Shown: positions 27,501-35,750, counted from the stretch's first letter. The stretch: DNA of 64,000 bases from Rhodoblastus sp963703385 (GCA_963703385.1 OY969816.1:2542001-2606000), one strand, 5' to 3'. Made by a program: numbers and translations. Notes: generated from the sequence alone by a model not told the origin.

Positions 27501-27573
27501 GAAAAATGATCATGAAATACCAGACGAGCGAGCGGCGATCGAGCGCCCAATCCGAAAGGTTGAACCTTTTCAC
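24517..27573 (-). CDS. RND efflux transporter, inner-membrane permease
   Basis: The 1018-residue permease is driven by proton-motive force and exports substrates through a tripartite complex. Twelve TM helices fit the layout: TM1 is at about 13-30 (RSLVWYFMIIFLLAGVFSYL), and TM4 carries the proton-relay Asp pair in GLLVDDAMIAVEMM. Two large periplasmic loops separate TM1/2 and TM7/8. The sequence is closer to the heavy-metal/multidrug AcrB-like family than to SecD-type proteins; the substrate cannot be told. The start is GTG at 27573, overlapping the stop of the upstream adaptor gene by 4 bases. Confidence 0.94.
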   Translation of the reverse strand: MKRFNLSDWALDRRSLVWYFMIIFLLAGVFSYLRLGREEDPNFTIKTMVIQANWPGATAQETTLQVTERIERKLEELESLDYTRSITTAGETIVFVNLLPTTKARNVQPTWTRVRNMIADIRSQFPAGVQGPSFNDRFGDVFGNIYAFTGDGLTLRQLRDQVEFARSQILTTPNVGRVDLVGEQDEAIYLEFSTRQLAALGLDLQSVINTLAAQNAVTPSGFVQAGPERIAIRVSGQFSSEDSLRAINLRVNDRFFPLTDVATIRRGYVDPPTKLFRFNGQPAIGLAIGMKQGANLLEFGAALDKKIALLKNELPIGVDITRVSDQPAVVDEAVSGFTRGLFEAIVIVLGISFISLGWRAGLVVAIAIPLVLAITFLVMRMTDISLQRISLGALIIALGLLVDDAMIAVEMMVARLEAGDDLRKAATHVYTSTAFPMLTGTLVTVAGFIPVGLNDSAAGEFTFTLFVVIAVSLVVSWIVAVLFTPLLGVTLLPATMKGRHETGKSFFARGFDRALASCMGHRWITIGATLGAFALAVFGMGLVQQQFFPSSDRPELIIDWNLPQNASIQDTNDQMARFEREMLSHDPGVDHWSTYVGEGARRFVLSFDVQPANIAFGQMVILTKSIAARDRLRVKYQEWLREIFPGTDAFVHLLDIGPPVGRPVQYRVSGPDIDKVRDYAQALGNIVAKSRHLGDVTFDWMEPARMVRVNVLQDKARTLGVSSQDIAATISGVINGVDVTQVRDDIYLVDVVARARGRERGSVETLQNLQLPAANGQSAPLAAVASFSYGLEQPTIWRRSRLPAITLKVAVTDDVQPATVVDELAPRVKAFSDALPQEYKVEVGGAVEESAKAQGPINAVMPLMLFIMATILMIQLQSFSKLVLVFAVAPLAVIGVVIALLSSHAPMGFVATLGVLALIGILIRNSVILIVQIDTLRKDGVAPWEAVRAATQNRMRPIMLTAAAATLALIPISREIFWGPMAYAMMGGIVVGTVLTLLFLPALYLAWFRIPDPEAPAS

Positions 27574-28655
27574 GGCGCCTCGCTCCCCGAAATTCTCACC
27601 TGTTCGCCCGCCTTGAGGCGATGGACGCCCGCCGTGACGATGCGCTCGCCGCTTTTCAGTCCGCCGCGCACGATCCAGCGCTCGGGCGTGCGGTCGGGCG
27701 CGATGTCGACGTCGCGCAGGGCGACGCGCGAGTTCGCCGGATCGACCACGAAGACCTGGGTCCGGCCGCCTTCGCGCAGCACGGAAGAATCGGGAATACG
27801 GATCATGGCGTTCGATCCCGTCGCGGCACGGGCGAAAATCGTGGCGCCGATGCGGAAGGAATCCGGCGGATGGTCCAGGGCGATCTTCACCCTCCGGGTC
27901 CGGGTCACGAGGTCCGATTCCGGCGCGATTTCGCGCACCGTCCCGACGACTTTTCGCGTCGTATCGATCTGGAGGGCGATGTCGAAATCCTGGCCCAGAC
28001 GCAGCGCGTCGACGATCTTGTCTGGCGCGTCGATCACCGCGTCGCGCCTGGTCGGCTCGGCGATCACCAGAATCGGCTGGCCGGGCGAAACCGTCTGGCC
28101 GACCTCGGCGTAGGTCGCGGTGACGATCCCGGAATAATCGGCCTTCAGCACCGCGTAGGAGAGTTGCTCCCTGGCCTTGGCGAGATTGGCCTCGGCCTGC
28201 TCCATATTGGCCTGCGCCGCCGCGCGCTCCTGCTCGGCATTGTCGAAGGCGGCCTGCGAGGCGGTCTTTTTTTCCAGCAGCGCGGCCTGGCGAGTTTCGG
28301 TCGAGGCGGCGTTGTCGAACTGGGCGCGGGCGCTGGCGAGATTGGCGGTCGCCGTGCGCGCCGCCATTTCCAGCGCCAGAGGATCGATCGCAGCGAGAGT
28401 CTCGCCCCTTTTCACGCGGTCGCCGGCGTTGACAGGGTGGGATATCATGCGGCCGATCACGCGAAAGCCGACCGGCGTCTGCGCGTGCGGCTGAACCGTG
28501 CCGGAGAAAACCATGTCCAGGGCGGCGCTGGGCTCGACCAGCATGGTGAAGGCGGGACGCGGCGGCGGCGGCGCCTCCTGCTGCTTCTTGCAGCCGGCGA
28601 GCGCCGCGGCCATGGCCAGCGCCAGAACGGGCCCAAGGCGAATCCGGCGTTTCAT
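27570..28655 (-). CDS. RND efflux periplasmic adaptor (membrane fusion protein), lipoprotein
   Basis: The 361-residue adaptor links the permease to an outer-membrane channel. The N-terminal lipobox is LAMAAALAGC with Cys near residue 22, so it is a lipoprotein. The layout is biotinyl-lipoyl half-motif (VGFRVIGRMISHPVNAGDRV), alpha-hairpin coiled coil (about 95-170), second lipoyl half (YSGIVTATYAEVGQTVSPGQ), beta-barrel and membrane-proximal domain. I chose the ATG at 28655 over an upstream extension because it gives the lipobox and overlaps the previous gene by 4 bases. It is the second of two adaptor genes in the operon. Confidence 0.92.
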   Translation of the reverse strand: MKRRIRLGPVLALAMAAALAGCKKQQEAPPPPRPAFTMLVEPSAALDMVFSGTVQPHAQTPVGFRVIGRMISHPVNAGDRVKRGETLAAIDPLALEMAARTATANLASARAQFDNAASTETRQAALLEKKTASQAAFDNAEQERAAAQANMEQAEANLAKAREQLSYAVLKADYSGIVTATYAEVGQTVSPGQPILVIAEPTRRDAVIDAPDKIVDALRLGQDFDIALQIDTTRKVVGTVREIAPESDLVTRTRRVKIALDHPPDSFRIGATIFARAATGSNAMIRIPDSSVLREGGRTQVFVVDPANSRVALRDVDIAPDRTPERWIVRGGLKSGERIVTAGVHRLKAGEQVRISGSEAP

Positions 28656-29752
28656 GGCGCGCCCTTTTCGCGCGGGGCGACGATCTGGCCCTCGCGCAGG
28701 AATTTGCCGCCCTCGACCACGACGCTTTCTCCCGGTTTGAGCCCGCCGCCGAGGACGACTTGCTCCCTGGCGTAGAGCGCGATTTGCACGGAGCGCAAAT
28801 GGACGACGTGATCGGCGGGATCGACCACCCACAGCGCCGGATTGCCGTCCTTGGCGCTCAGGGCGGTCCAGGGCAGCACGAAAACATTGTCGAGCCGCAG
28901 CCGCCCGCTGCCGGTCACCGCCGCGCCGAGCGGCAAGACGGGGCCGTTCGGATCGATCTGGACTTTGACCTGCACCGTTCCGGTCTTCGCGTCCACCACC
29001 GGCGAAATCTCGCGCACCCTGCCCGTGGTTTTCACCGCAGGATCGCTGACCAGAGCGAGCGCGATCACGGGCGAACTGAGCTTCCGGGTGAAGGCGGATT
29101 CATAAAGGGCGAAAACCGCGTCGCGCGGTCCGTCCTGCGCCAGAGTGAACGCCGTTTGCGCCGCCTGCGCCACCTGCCCCACCTCGATGCTGCGCGCGGT
29201 GATCATGCCCGGATGACCGGCGCGCAACTCGGTATAGGACAAGGAATCCTTGGCCATGGCGACCTGCGCCTGGGCGGCGTCGAGCGAGCCGGCCGCCGTG
29301 CGGTCGATGCGCTGAGCGAGGTCGAACGCCGCCTGGGTGGCGTAGCCATTGGCGAGCAGCGTCTTCTGGCGGGCGAAAGCGGCGTCAGCCTGCCGCATCG
29401 TCGCCTGGGCGCCCGCCAGCCCGGCTTGAGCCGCCTTGAGGTCGGCCTGCTGCTCGGCCGGGTCGAGCCGGGCGAGCACATCGTCCGCCGCCACATGCTG
29501 GCCGACATCGGCGTTGCGCTCGATCACCCGCCCGCTGACACGGAAGGACAAATCGCTTTGCACCTGCGCGCGCACGGTTCCGGTCAAGGTGACGAGGCTT
29601 TGATAGGATTGCGGCTCCGCCTTCTGCGTCACCACCGCGAAAGGCGGACGCTCCGCATGGGGGGCGCCCTTGCCGCAAGCAGCGAGCGCGAGAGCGGTCA
29701 GCAAAGGGGCCAAAGGGGCCAAAGAGGCAATGACACGCGATCCGGCCGGCAT
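28652..29752 (-). CDS. RND efflux periplasmic adaptor (first of two), lipoprotein
   Basis: This 366-residue membrane fusion protein has a lipobox at LLTALALAAC and the same layout as its neighbour: lipoyl half (DLSFRVSGRVIERNADVGQH), coiled-coil hairpin, second lipoyl half (AGHPGMITARSIEVGQV), beta-barrel. It is the first gene of the efflux operon, with an AGGAG site before its ATG at 29752. The upstream gap with the divergent TetR gene holds an operator candidate. Two different adaptors for one permease suggest a heterotypic pump, as in MdtABC-like or TriABC-like systems; that is inference. Confidence 0.92.
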   Translation of the reverse strand: MPAGSRVIASLAPLAPLLTALALAACGKGAPHAERPPFAVVTQKAEPQSYQSLVTLTGTVRAQVQSDLSFRVSGRVIERNADVGQHVAADDVLARLDPAEQQADLKAAQAGLAGAQATMRQADAAFARQKTLLANGYATQAAFDLAQRIDRTAAGSLDAAQAQVAMAKDSLSYTELRAGHPGMITARSIEVGQVAQAAQTAFTLAQDGPRDAVFALYESAFTRKLSSPVIALALVSDPAVKTTGRVREISPVVDAKTGTVQVKVQIDPNGPVLPLGAAVTGSGRLRLDNVFVLPWTALSAKDGNPALWVVDPADHVVHLRSVQIALYAREQVVLGGGLKPGESVVVEGGKFLREGQIVAPREKGAP

Positions 29753-29809
29753 GAGGGCTCCTTGCGGCCCGGCGAAAATTTTGCGCTTTATTCGGGGCGA
29801 AAGAAATAT

Positions 29810-29833
29810 TATTGACTGACTGGGACGTCAATA
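29810..29833. promoter_or_regulatory. Candidate TetR operator for the efflux operon
   Basis: TATTGAC (29810-29816) and GTCAATA (29827-29833) form a perfect 7-bp inverted repeat with a 10-base spacer that itself contains TGAC. It lies in the 108-base gap between the divergent TetR and efflux genes. The pattern TTGACTGAC...GTCAA is typical of operators in TetR-RND pairs. Confidence 0.75.
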
Positions 29834-29860
29834 AGTCCAAAAGTCGGGAGGGCGGGGGCG

Positions 29861-30529
29861 ATGAAAGCGCGGGCGCGCCGCAAGGCCGAGCGGCCGGGCG
29901 AAATTCTCGAGGCGGCTTTCGACGCTTTCGCCGAGCGCGGCTTCGCCGCCACGCGGATGGAAGACGTCGCCGCCCGCGCCGGCGTGACCAAGGGCGCGAT
30001 CTATTTCTATTTCGAGACCAAAGACCGCCTTTTCGAGGAAACCGTCTCGCACTATTCGCAGAACATGCTGGCGGACGCAGGCGCCATGCTCGCCTCGACC
30101 GAAGGCGGCAGCGCGGAAAAGTTGCGCGCCTTCCTTCGGTACATTTACAGCCGCTGCGCCCAGGATCGTTACGGCCGCGCGCTGATCGGGCTCATGGTTT
30201 CCGACGGCAGGAGCTTTCCGCAACTGGTCGAGCGCCATCGCCGTGATTTTTTCGCGCCGGCCATGGCCATGGTCTCGGACCTGCTCGCCGCCGGCGCCGC
30301 GAGCGGGGATTTTCGTTCCGAGATCGTCGCGCATGGCGCGGAGATCGCGATCGCGCCGTCGGTTTTCCTGAGCCTGATGCGCCTGATCTTCGGCGCAACC
30401 CTCGCCCTGGACGAAGAGGCCTATATCGCCTGCCACATCGACCTGTTGCTCCACGGCCTGCTGACGCCGAAGGGGCGGGCAAACTTGTCGGCGGGAAAGG
30501 CTTGCGGCAAGCGCCGCGCCCCGATATAG
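29861..30529 (+). CDS. TetR family repressor, divergent from efflux operon
   Basis: The 222-residue protein has an N-terminal TetR helix-turn-helix (about 14-60): ILEAAFDAFAERGFAATRMEDVAARAGVTKG is followed by the typical IYFYFETKDRLFEE. The C-terminal ligand domain is helical and belongs to the AcrR-like group. It most likely represses the divergent efflux operon and itself, through the inverted repeat at 29810-29833. tRNA-Glu follows 16 bases after its stop. Confidence 0.92.
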   Translation: MKARARRKAERPGEILEAAFDAFAERGFAATRMEDVAARAGVTKGAIYFYFETKDRLFEETVSHYSQNMLADAGAMLASTEGGSAEKLRAFLRYIYSRCAQDRYGRALIGLMVSDGRSFPQLVERHRRDFFAPAMAMVSDLLAAGAASGDFRSEIVAHGAEIAIAPSVFLSLMRLIFGATLALDEEAYIACHIDLLLHGLLTPKGRANLSAGKACGKRRAPI

Positions 30530-30545
30530 AACGAATCCTGCCGCG

Positions 30546-30621
30546 GCTCCCTTCGTCTAGCGGTCCAGGACGTCGCCCTCTCACGGCGAAAACAGGGGTT
30601 CGAGTCCCCTAGGGAGCGCCA
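30546..30621 (+). tRNA. tRNA-Glu (anticodon CTC)
   Basis: The 76-base cloverleaf has acceptor stem GCTCCCT/AGGGAGC, discriminator G, encoded CCA (30619-30621), anticodon stem TCGCC/GGCGA, anticodon CTC at 30580-30582 and T-arm AGGGG-TTCGAGT-CCCCT. CTC reads GAG codons. A gene-poor, IS-rich stretch begins downstream, which would fit tRNA-linked integration, although no integrase or duplicated tRNA end is seen. Confidence 0.95.
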
Positions 30622-31122
30622 ATAAAATTAAACATTTCATGCCGTCATCAGGTCTGATTTCCGAGGTGTGCGGAAATTGTACGGAAAAACACGCCTCCGA
30701 ATGGGCGCGAACGATGGCGAACAAAGCCGACGCCGCGCCGCCGACGATCATCGCGATCGCGACGACCCGGGGGAACATCGGCGGCGGAAATTTTTCGCCC
30801 AGCCATTGGGTCGCAGCCTCGACGTCGCCCGCTGCCAGGCTGTTCAGGTCGTCATGCCGGACTGAGGAGAATGCATCCATGCGGGCCGGGGCCATAATGC
30901 CTGAAAGCCTGGTGGAGCAGCGCGAGGACAGCGGCTTAACCTGAGCGAAACAGCAATTCGACCACGATCTGGCAGGTCTCCTTTCGTCGCCAGCATTCCG
31001 CGATGCCTTCAAGGAAATGGCGCTGGCGGGCGGTGGAAGGGTGACAACGTGGTCCTCGAAATGCTTGCGAAAGGCTGTGGCCGCCAGGAAGGCTGGCGCC
31101 GCGCGCCCGTGCGCCAGCCCGG
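30622..31122. other. Gene-poor stretch downstream of tRNA-Glu
   Basis: There are 501 bases without a supportable gene. A minus-strand frame (start 31012) contains a hydrophobic stretch, MFPRVVAIAMIVGGAASALF, but it runs into the tRNA gene and has no ribosome site, so it may be a remnant. No integrase domain can be made out in any frame. Confidence 0.4.
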
Positions 31123-31692
31123 TCAGCGCAGGCTGTCGAACCAGTAATAGGGTTGTCCCGCGCCGTGGGGCAGCGGCATGGCGCCGCGTCCGGTCCAGAA
31201 ATAGCCCTGCCCGGAATCGGCGATGGCGATGTTATTGACGATGGTCGGATTGGACGGCGCTAGTTCCCGCGCCTTGAAGAAAAGGCGCAAGGCTCCGCGC
31301 CGGTCGCCACGCAGCAGGGATTCGTAGCCGCGATTGTTCAGGATGACATAGCGGACCGCGCCATGGCGCTCGGCCTGGCGGTAGGCGCGCGCAGCAAGAT
31401 CGAAACGTCCGATGCGGTCGTAACTCGCGGCCAGTCCGGTCCATGCCGCGCTATTCTGAGGCGATGCTTCGACGGCGCGCAGGTAATATTGCTGGGCGAG
31501 GCCATAATCGCCATGGACGAAATGGGCGCGAGCCAGGCGGGTATCCTCGTCGCCGCCAAAGATGCGGGGGTCATATTGGTTTTCGATGAAGCCCCAGGTC
31601 TCAGCATGGGCGCGGGGCGCGGCCGACAGGACGCCCAAAAGCGTCGCCGCCAGCAAATAAGCAATGTTCGCCAATCTGAGACGGCCCGCCAT
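31123..31692 (-). CDS. Exported TPR-repeat protein (TadD-like)
   Basis: The 189-residue protein has a signal peptide (residues 1-30, AYLLAATLLGVLSAAPRAHA) and three to four tetratricopeptide repeats from about residue 52 (ARAHFVHGDYGLAQQYYLRAV, then AWTGLAASYDRIGRFDLAARAYRQA and YESLLRGDRRGALRLFFKAREL). TPR proteins of this size, called TadD, help localise the secretin in Tad pilus systems, and a Tad locus lies 4 kb away. The assignment is by domain and neighbourhood; TPR proteins are common, so it is not proven. Confidence 0.8.
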   Translation of the reverse strand: MAGRLRLANIAYLLAATLLGVLSAAPRAHAETWGFIENQYDPRIFGGDEDTRLARAHFVHGDYGLAQQYYLRAVEASPQNSAAWTGLAASYDRIGRFDLAARAYRQAERHGAVRYVILNNRGYESLLRGDRRGALRLFFKARELAPSNPTIVNNIAIADSGQGYFWTGRGAMPLPHGAGQPYYWFDSLR

Positions 31693-31986
31693 ATGTGCCT
31701 CCTGCGAAATCGGGCTTGCCTGGAATGCAATATTCGACCGGTTCTTTATGAACCAAACTCAAAGGCCGCGCCAGAGCGAATTTTCAAGACTCAGGATTTG
31801 ATCTGTTGGCCGGGAGCTTTCCCAATTCCAGGCTTCGCTCCATCCTCGGTGACGAAATCGCGCGCACAAACCAAAAAAGTTCGTCAATGCGGCTTTAGAG
31901 ACCAGACAGTTAACTTATTGTTTGACTATTCGGAATAACTACAGAACCCCAAAGCCCGAATTCCCCCGATCATTCACCCTTGCCGA

Positions 31987-32286
31987 ATGGAGCCGCCTTT
32001 GTCGCTTCTTACTCTGTATCGGGCGATCCTGCTATCCGCCTTCGGCGCCCTTCAAATCGCCGACATCATAACCACCAAGCGGGTGCTCGACAAAGGCGGG
32101 TGGGAGGGGAACCCCATTCAGGTGTTCGCCATGTCGCTGCTCGGAGGCTATTGGCCGATTCCTAAGCTCGCCCTGATGGTCGCCTGCATGGCCGTCATGG
32201 TCAGGTGGAAGCCGAGACATGTAGCCCCGTTTGTGGCGGTTATGGGCCTCGTCGTCGTCAACAACGCCCTATGGGCTTATAAATGA
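31987..32286 (+). CDS. Small membrane protein (DUF5658-like)
   Basis: The 99-residue protein has three hydrophobic helices: about 8-25 (LYRAILLSAFGALQIADIIT), 55-70 (PKLALMVACMAVMVRW) and 78-95 (PFVAVMGLVVVNNALWAY). The pattern Asp-x-x-x-Thr in the first helix followed by GGWEGNPI matches DUF5658-type proteins. Function is unknown. There is no neighbour within 290 bases on either side, and surrounding DNA is poor in genes. Confidence 0.65.
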   Translation: MEPPLSLLTLYRAILLSAFGALQIADIITTKRVLDKGGWEGNPIQVFAMSLLGGYWPIPKLALMVACMAVMVRWKPRHVAPFVAVMGLVVVNNALWAYK

Positions 32287-33334
32287 CCGAAGGCTGCGGC
32301 GGCGCCATCCCAGCCGAGCGGGGAGCGCGCGATTTGCGCAATATACCCCGCTCATGTGAGCCGGCGCGCCACATTCACCTCGTGTACCGGGGAATCGGCT
32401 TCAGGCGCGCGTCATAGAATGTGCATCGGGCTGACCACCAAAATGCGTCAGAGCCAATTTTCCGCGTTGTTTGACACACGCTCAGGTCAGAGCCCGAAAA
32501 TCCATTGGGCTGATGACGCGGAAACTGTCGCTGACTGAATCGCGAAATTCTTCCTTGGCGACCTCTTCGTAGTTTAAGCTTTGTCTGACAGCAGCATGGC
32601 GTTCGCGCGGCACGTTACGCATCAATCCCGGCATCGTGGCCAGACCGCGGTCTGGCGGGCGCTTCGGCGACGAGGCAAAGCGCCAGCCCAAACCGCAAGG
32701 TGGGCATCCGGGCGATGTTGAAGGTAATCATGAACACGCCTCGTCCGACCAACTGCGCGAGGAGGCCGGCCCGTCCGTTCATGAAGGCGCGCCCAAATGC
32801 TGGCGCGAATAGCCAAAGGAAGGCGGCAAGAACCTCAGCGATATTCCAAAGTGGAAGGCAATCGGTCAAAAGCAGTAGAAACCGATCGCCCATTGCTTTC
32901 GTCCTGCGGAAAACGACCGCATTATGGTATCTGCCGGCCATGCGGGGACTGTAAAGAGCGCCGAGGAGGACCCGGGTTCCTCAATTCTCCTCGCTGAGGA
33001 AATTCTCACTAAGCAAAGTTCACACAACTTAACAAAATCGCCACATTGTTGAGAATCACGACAGGCTCGAAGAGATCGTTACGATGGCGCCTCAGATTAA
33101 TGTGCTGATATAATTAAGAAAAATAGTAGCGGACGCCATTCCCGCATTTGGCGTTGCCGAAGTTGCATATTATTGGCGACGGCATAAAGCTGCGCGCTGC
33201 ACCCAACTCAGGTAAATGCATCGAGCGAGCTCGTAGTGTATACGACGGGGATGCGAATAAATCGGCGATCCCCTTCGTCGACGCCGCCAATTTAACCATA
33301 ACCGAACAAATGCGTAATTCAATTTTAATTGAGC
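32287..33334. other. About 1 kb without a convincing gene, left of the IS elements
   Basis: No frame here has a family match. The best candidate is minus 32615-32893 (about 92 residues, MGDRFLLLLTDCLPLWNIAE at the start, two hydrophobic segments). Next is minus 32482-32631 (about 50 residues ending in FRVISPMDFRALT). On the plus strand a TTG-started frame at 33148 ends inside the IS630 element; without the IS it would stop shortly after ILIEL. The part from 33000 on is AT-richer. It looks like degraded or non-coding DNA. Confidence 0.45.
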
Positions 33335-33427
33335 TAGAGCGGGCTCCGAACGATTTGAATCGCTTTGGGATTCCCAAATCGGCTGAAATCTGATTCATGA
33401 TTCTCGCCGCGGAAGGAGGCGGCGAGA

Positions 33428-33811
33428 ATGGCGCTTTCCGACGATCTTCGCAAACGCGTGGTTGAGGCAGTGGTTGTCGACGGGCTGTCGCGCAATGCGG
33501 CGGCGAAACTGTTCAAGATCGGCATCGCCAGCGCCGTGCGCTGGGTCAAGCAATTCGAGACGACGGGAGAGGTCTCGCCCAGGCCTGTGGGCGGCGATCG
33601 CCGCTCGGGGCGCATCGAAGCCCATCACGACTACCTCATGGGGCTGATCCGACGCACGCCGGACATCACTCTCCTCGAAATCCAGGAGCGGCTGGTCAAG
33701 AATTGCGGCGAGCATTTTTCGAGTTCAGTGTTGTCGCGCTTCTTCGCTCGGCACGGCGTCACATTTAAAAAAAGAGCGCGCACGCCGCCGAGCAGCAACG
33801 CCCGGACGTGA
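33428..33811 (+). CDS. IS630 transposase, N-terminal frame (orfA)
   Basis: 127 residues form the helix-turn-helix half of the transposase (LRKRVVEAVVVDGLSRNAAAKLFKIG, then a second HTH with ITLLEIQERL). Seven A residues at 33767-33773 precede the point where the second frame begins to match; a -1 slip there makes FKKKSAHAAEQQ and runs into orfB. Production of the fused transposase through ribosomal or transcriptional slippage is usual in this family. Confidence 0.9.
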   Translation: MALSDDLRKRVVEAVVVDGLSRNAAAKLFKIGIASAVRWVKQFETTGEVSPRPVGGDRRSGRIEAHHDYLMGLIRRTPDITLLEIQERLVKNCGEHFSSSVLSRFFARHGVTFKKRARTPPSSNART

Positions 33812-34374
33812 TGAAACGCCGGCTGGAATGGTTCGAGGGACAGCCTGATCTCGACCCTTCGAAGCTCATTTTCATCGACGAGACCGGCGCCTCGACAAAT
33901 CTGGCGCGCAAAGGCGGACGCTGTCGGCGCGGGCGACGGCTGCGCGCCGCCGTGCCGCACGGCCATTACAAGACAGTCACGTTGGTCGCCGGCGTCAGCC
34001 TTCGCGGCCTCGTGGCGCCGAAGGTCTTCGATCGCCCGATCAACGCCGCCCTCTTCGAAGAATGGGTGGAAAACTGCCTCGGCCCCACGCTCTCGCAAGG
34101 CGACATCGTCGTCATGGACAATCTGCCCGCCCACAAGGGACCGCGGGTCGAAGAGTTGATCAAAGCCGCCGGCGCCGAGTTGCGCTATCTGCCGCCCTAC
34201 AGCCCCGACATGAACCCGATCGAGAAAGCCTTTTCCAAGCTCAAGGCGCATCTGCGAAAAATCGCCGAGCGAACCGTCGGCGGATTGATGCGCGCACTCG
34301 AAACTTGCGCCGAAATCTTCAAGCCCACAGAATGCAAAAATTATTTCGCAGCCTGCGGATATGATCCAGTGTGA
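33808..34374 (+). CDS. IS630 transposase, catalytic frame (orfB)
   Basis: 188 residues form the DDE catalytic half. The acidic residues are in LIFIDETGAST, VVMDNLPAHKG and SPDMNPIEKAFSKLKAHLR. If translated separately it would start at GTG 33808, which overlaps the orfA stop; otherwise it is the product of a -1 frameshift on the A7 run at 33767-33773. All key residues are intact, so the element may still be active. Confidence 0.9.
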   Translation: MMKRRLEWFEGQPDLDPSKLIFIDETGASTNLARKGGRCRRGRRLRAAVPHGHYKTVTLVAGVSLRGLVAPKVFDRPINAALFEEWVENCLGPTLSQGDIVVMDNLPAHKGPRVEELIKAAGAELRYLPPYSPDMNPIEKAFSKLKAHLRKIAERTVGGLMRALETCAEIFKPTECKNYFAACGYDPV

Positions 34375-34397
34375 TCGGAGGCCGCTCTAACATTTAA

Positions 34398-34425
34398 TTG
34401 ACATTCTTATCGCAACAATTAGGAT
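34398..34425 (+). promoter_or_regulatory. Sigma-70-like promoter, probably the original flp pilin promoter
   Basis: A consensus -35 TTGACA at 34398-34403 is followed after 16 bases by TAGGAT at 34420-34425. It points toward the pilin gene. Before the IS4 insertion the transcript start would have been about 100 bases upstream of the pilin ATG. IS630 sits 9 bases upstream of the -35 box. Confidence 0.6.
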
Positions 34426-34485
34426 TTTGTTAGGGTAGACATGTCGTCGCCAAGCTGGCGCCGCCGAAAATTTGCCCGCGTGAGG

Positions 34486-35750
34486 CTCACGTATCCCCTC
34501 ATTTTAAATGACCCCGAAAGCGTCGGAGAAAGCAGAGCTTTGGCGTAGGAGATCCTGGTATCGCTCGATGAGGGGCCGGAGTCTCTTCTCCGGCATGTTG
34601 GGGATCAGGTCATAGAGCAGGCAGCCTTGTCGGAAAAGGGAATGGACGCGGCGCTTGACGGTGCTGGTTCTCAGTTGCCGGTCCATTCCGAGGCTTTCGC
34701 CGGCGGCGCCCAAGAGCGTCAGCAGCAGGATGGCGAAGGCGTTGAGGAGCAAGAGGCGGTCGCGGCGTTGCGGATCGTCGATCCTCAGCGCGTTCATGCC
34801 CATTCCAAAGCGCAAATCCTTGCTGTCTCGAAAGCTGGGCTCGATGGTCCAGCGTTTGGAATAAAGCTTGATGATCTGCGGCGCGGAGAGCGCGCCGCCG
34901 CTGGCGGCCAGATGCCAGGCCTCCTTCATGCCCGCGGCCTTCACGCATACGACCGCCCCAACCCTTTGGCGGGCGGCGGACACTTCGGCGTCGCGCAGTT
35001 TTCGCGCTCGCCCGCCCTTGCCGACCCAATCGGCGGCCAACCGGGTTTCGCCATCGGCTGCGCTGACGTGGATGTTGCCGCGAAAGCGGATGACATATTG
35101 AAAGCCAAGGCTGCCCAGGAATTCGAATAGTTTGATATCGCCAAAGCCGCGATCGGCCAGAATCGTCGCCGTCACGCCCTCGGGCAGCAGCGCCTTCAGC
35201 CGGGACAGGCACAAATCCTCGAAATCGTTGCGCTGGTCCTTCAATTCGTCCTTGTCGACGGTCAGCCAAAGCAGCGGCGTGGCTCTTCCGTGGCGCGTGA
35301 CGAGATGCAGCGCGAGCGTGGACTGATTGTCGGGATCGAAATCCGTCCAGTCCATCGCCACGACGATGTCGCGCCGCGCTCCAACGACTTCGGGAACCCA
35401 CGACCCGAACAACTCCCAAGGAGCCACGCCCGCGTTGCTCAGCAGCCGGTCGACCTGCTTGATCGCCGACTTCGCGATCAGTCCGCGCGCCGTCGCCAAC
35501 GCCTGTCCGATCAGGCTAACCGCGAGAGCCGCCCCCGTCATCACTCCAAGCGTCCCATTCGCCAAAGACAGAATGCGTTTGGCGTGCAGGTCGTCAACAA
35601 AGACGCGGCTCACAAATTCATGAACAAAATCAAATCGCTCCTTCGGCGCGCGCATCGCTCTCCCCAACCGGCAGATTCTCCGTCACGCCGCTCGGAAGAA
35701 TCCCAAATTCGGGCTTTTTAGAGTCACGCAAAAATGAGGGGATTCATGAG
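34486..35750 (-). mobile_element. IS4-family insertion sequence with 9-bp target duplication
   Basis: The element is 1265 bp. The ends are CTCACGTATCCCCTCATTTT at the left and the complement of CTCATGAATCCCCTCATTTT at the right (18 of 20 match). The target duplication CGCGTGAGG is perfect, at 34477-34485 and 35751-35759. Exact duplication and an intact transposase gene suggest a recent insertion. It separates the promoter at 34398-34425 from the flp gene at 35803. Confidence 0.93.
34504..35667 (-). CDS. IS4-family transposase
   Basis: The 387-residue DDE transposase has its acidic residues in VVAMDWTDFD, TILADRGFGDIKLFEFL and the YREK-type motif YSKRWTIEPSFRDSKDLRFG. It fills almost the whole IS and is transcribed away from the pilin gene. 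The frame shows no stop or frameshift. Confidence 0.93.
   Translation of the reverse strand: MGRAMRAPKERFDFVHEFVSRVFVDDLHAKRILSLANGTLGVMTGAALAVSLIGQALATARGLIAKSAIKQVDRLLSNAGVAPWELFGSWVPEVVGARRDIVVAMDWTDFDPDNQSTLALHLVTRHGRATPLLWLTVDKDELKDQRNDFEDLCLSRLKALLPEGVTATILADRGFGDIKLFEFLGSLGFQYVIRFRGNIHVSAADGETRLAADWVGKGGRARKLRDAEVSAARQRVGAVVCVKAAGMKEAWHLAASGGALSAPQIIKLYSKRWTIEPSFRDSKDLRFGMGMNALRIDDPQRRDRLLLLNAFAILLLTLLGAAGESLGMDRQLRTSTVKRRVHSLFRQGCLLYDLIPNMPEKRLRPLIERYQDLLRQSSAFSDAFGVI

Larger units (their letters stand above)
33337..34387 (+). mobile_element. IS630-family insertion sequence, intact ends
   Basis: The element is 1051 bp. The terminal inverted repeats are GAGCGGGCTCCGA at the left end and the complement of GAGCGGCCTCCGA at the right (12 of 13 match). 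The target dinucleotide TA is present on both sides (33335-33336 and 34388-34389), as expected for IS630/Tc1-mariner insertion. The transposase is encoded in two overlapping frames with a complete DDE set. Removing the element and one TA rejoins AATTGAGC-TA-ACATTTAATTGAC. Confidence 0.92.

Noticed and set aside
24862..28113. Very long (1083-codon) plus-strand frame opposite the RND genes
   Set aside because: His/Asp/Arg-rich antisense shadow; the minus-strand RND permease and adaptor are unmistakable.
30581..31012. Minus-strand frame over tRNA-Glu ending in LPRGLEPLFSP
   Set aside because: This ending is the translation of the tRNA gene itself; no integrase domain is present upstream, so an integrase call is not supported.
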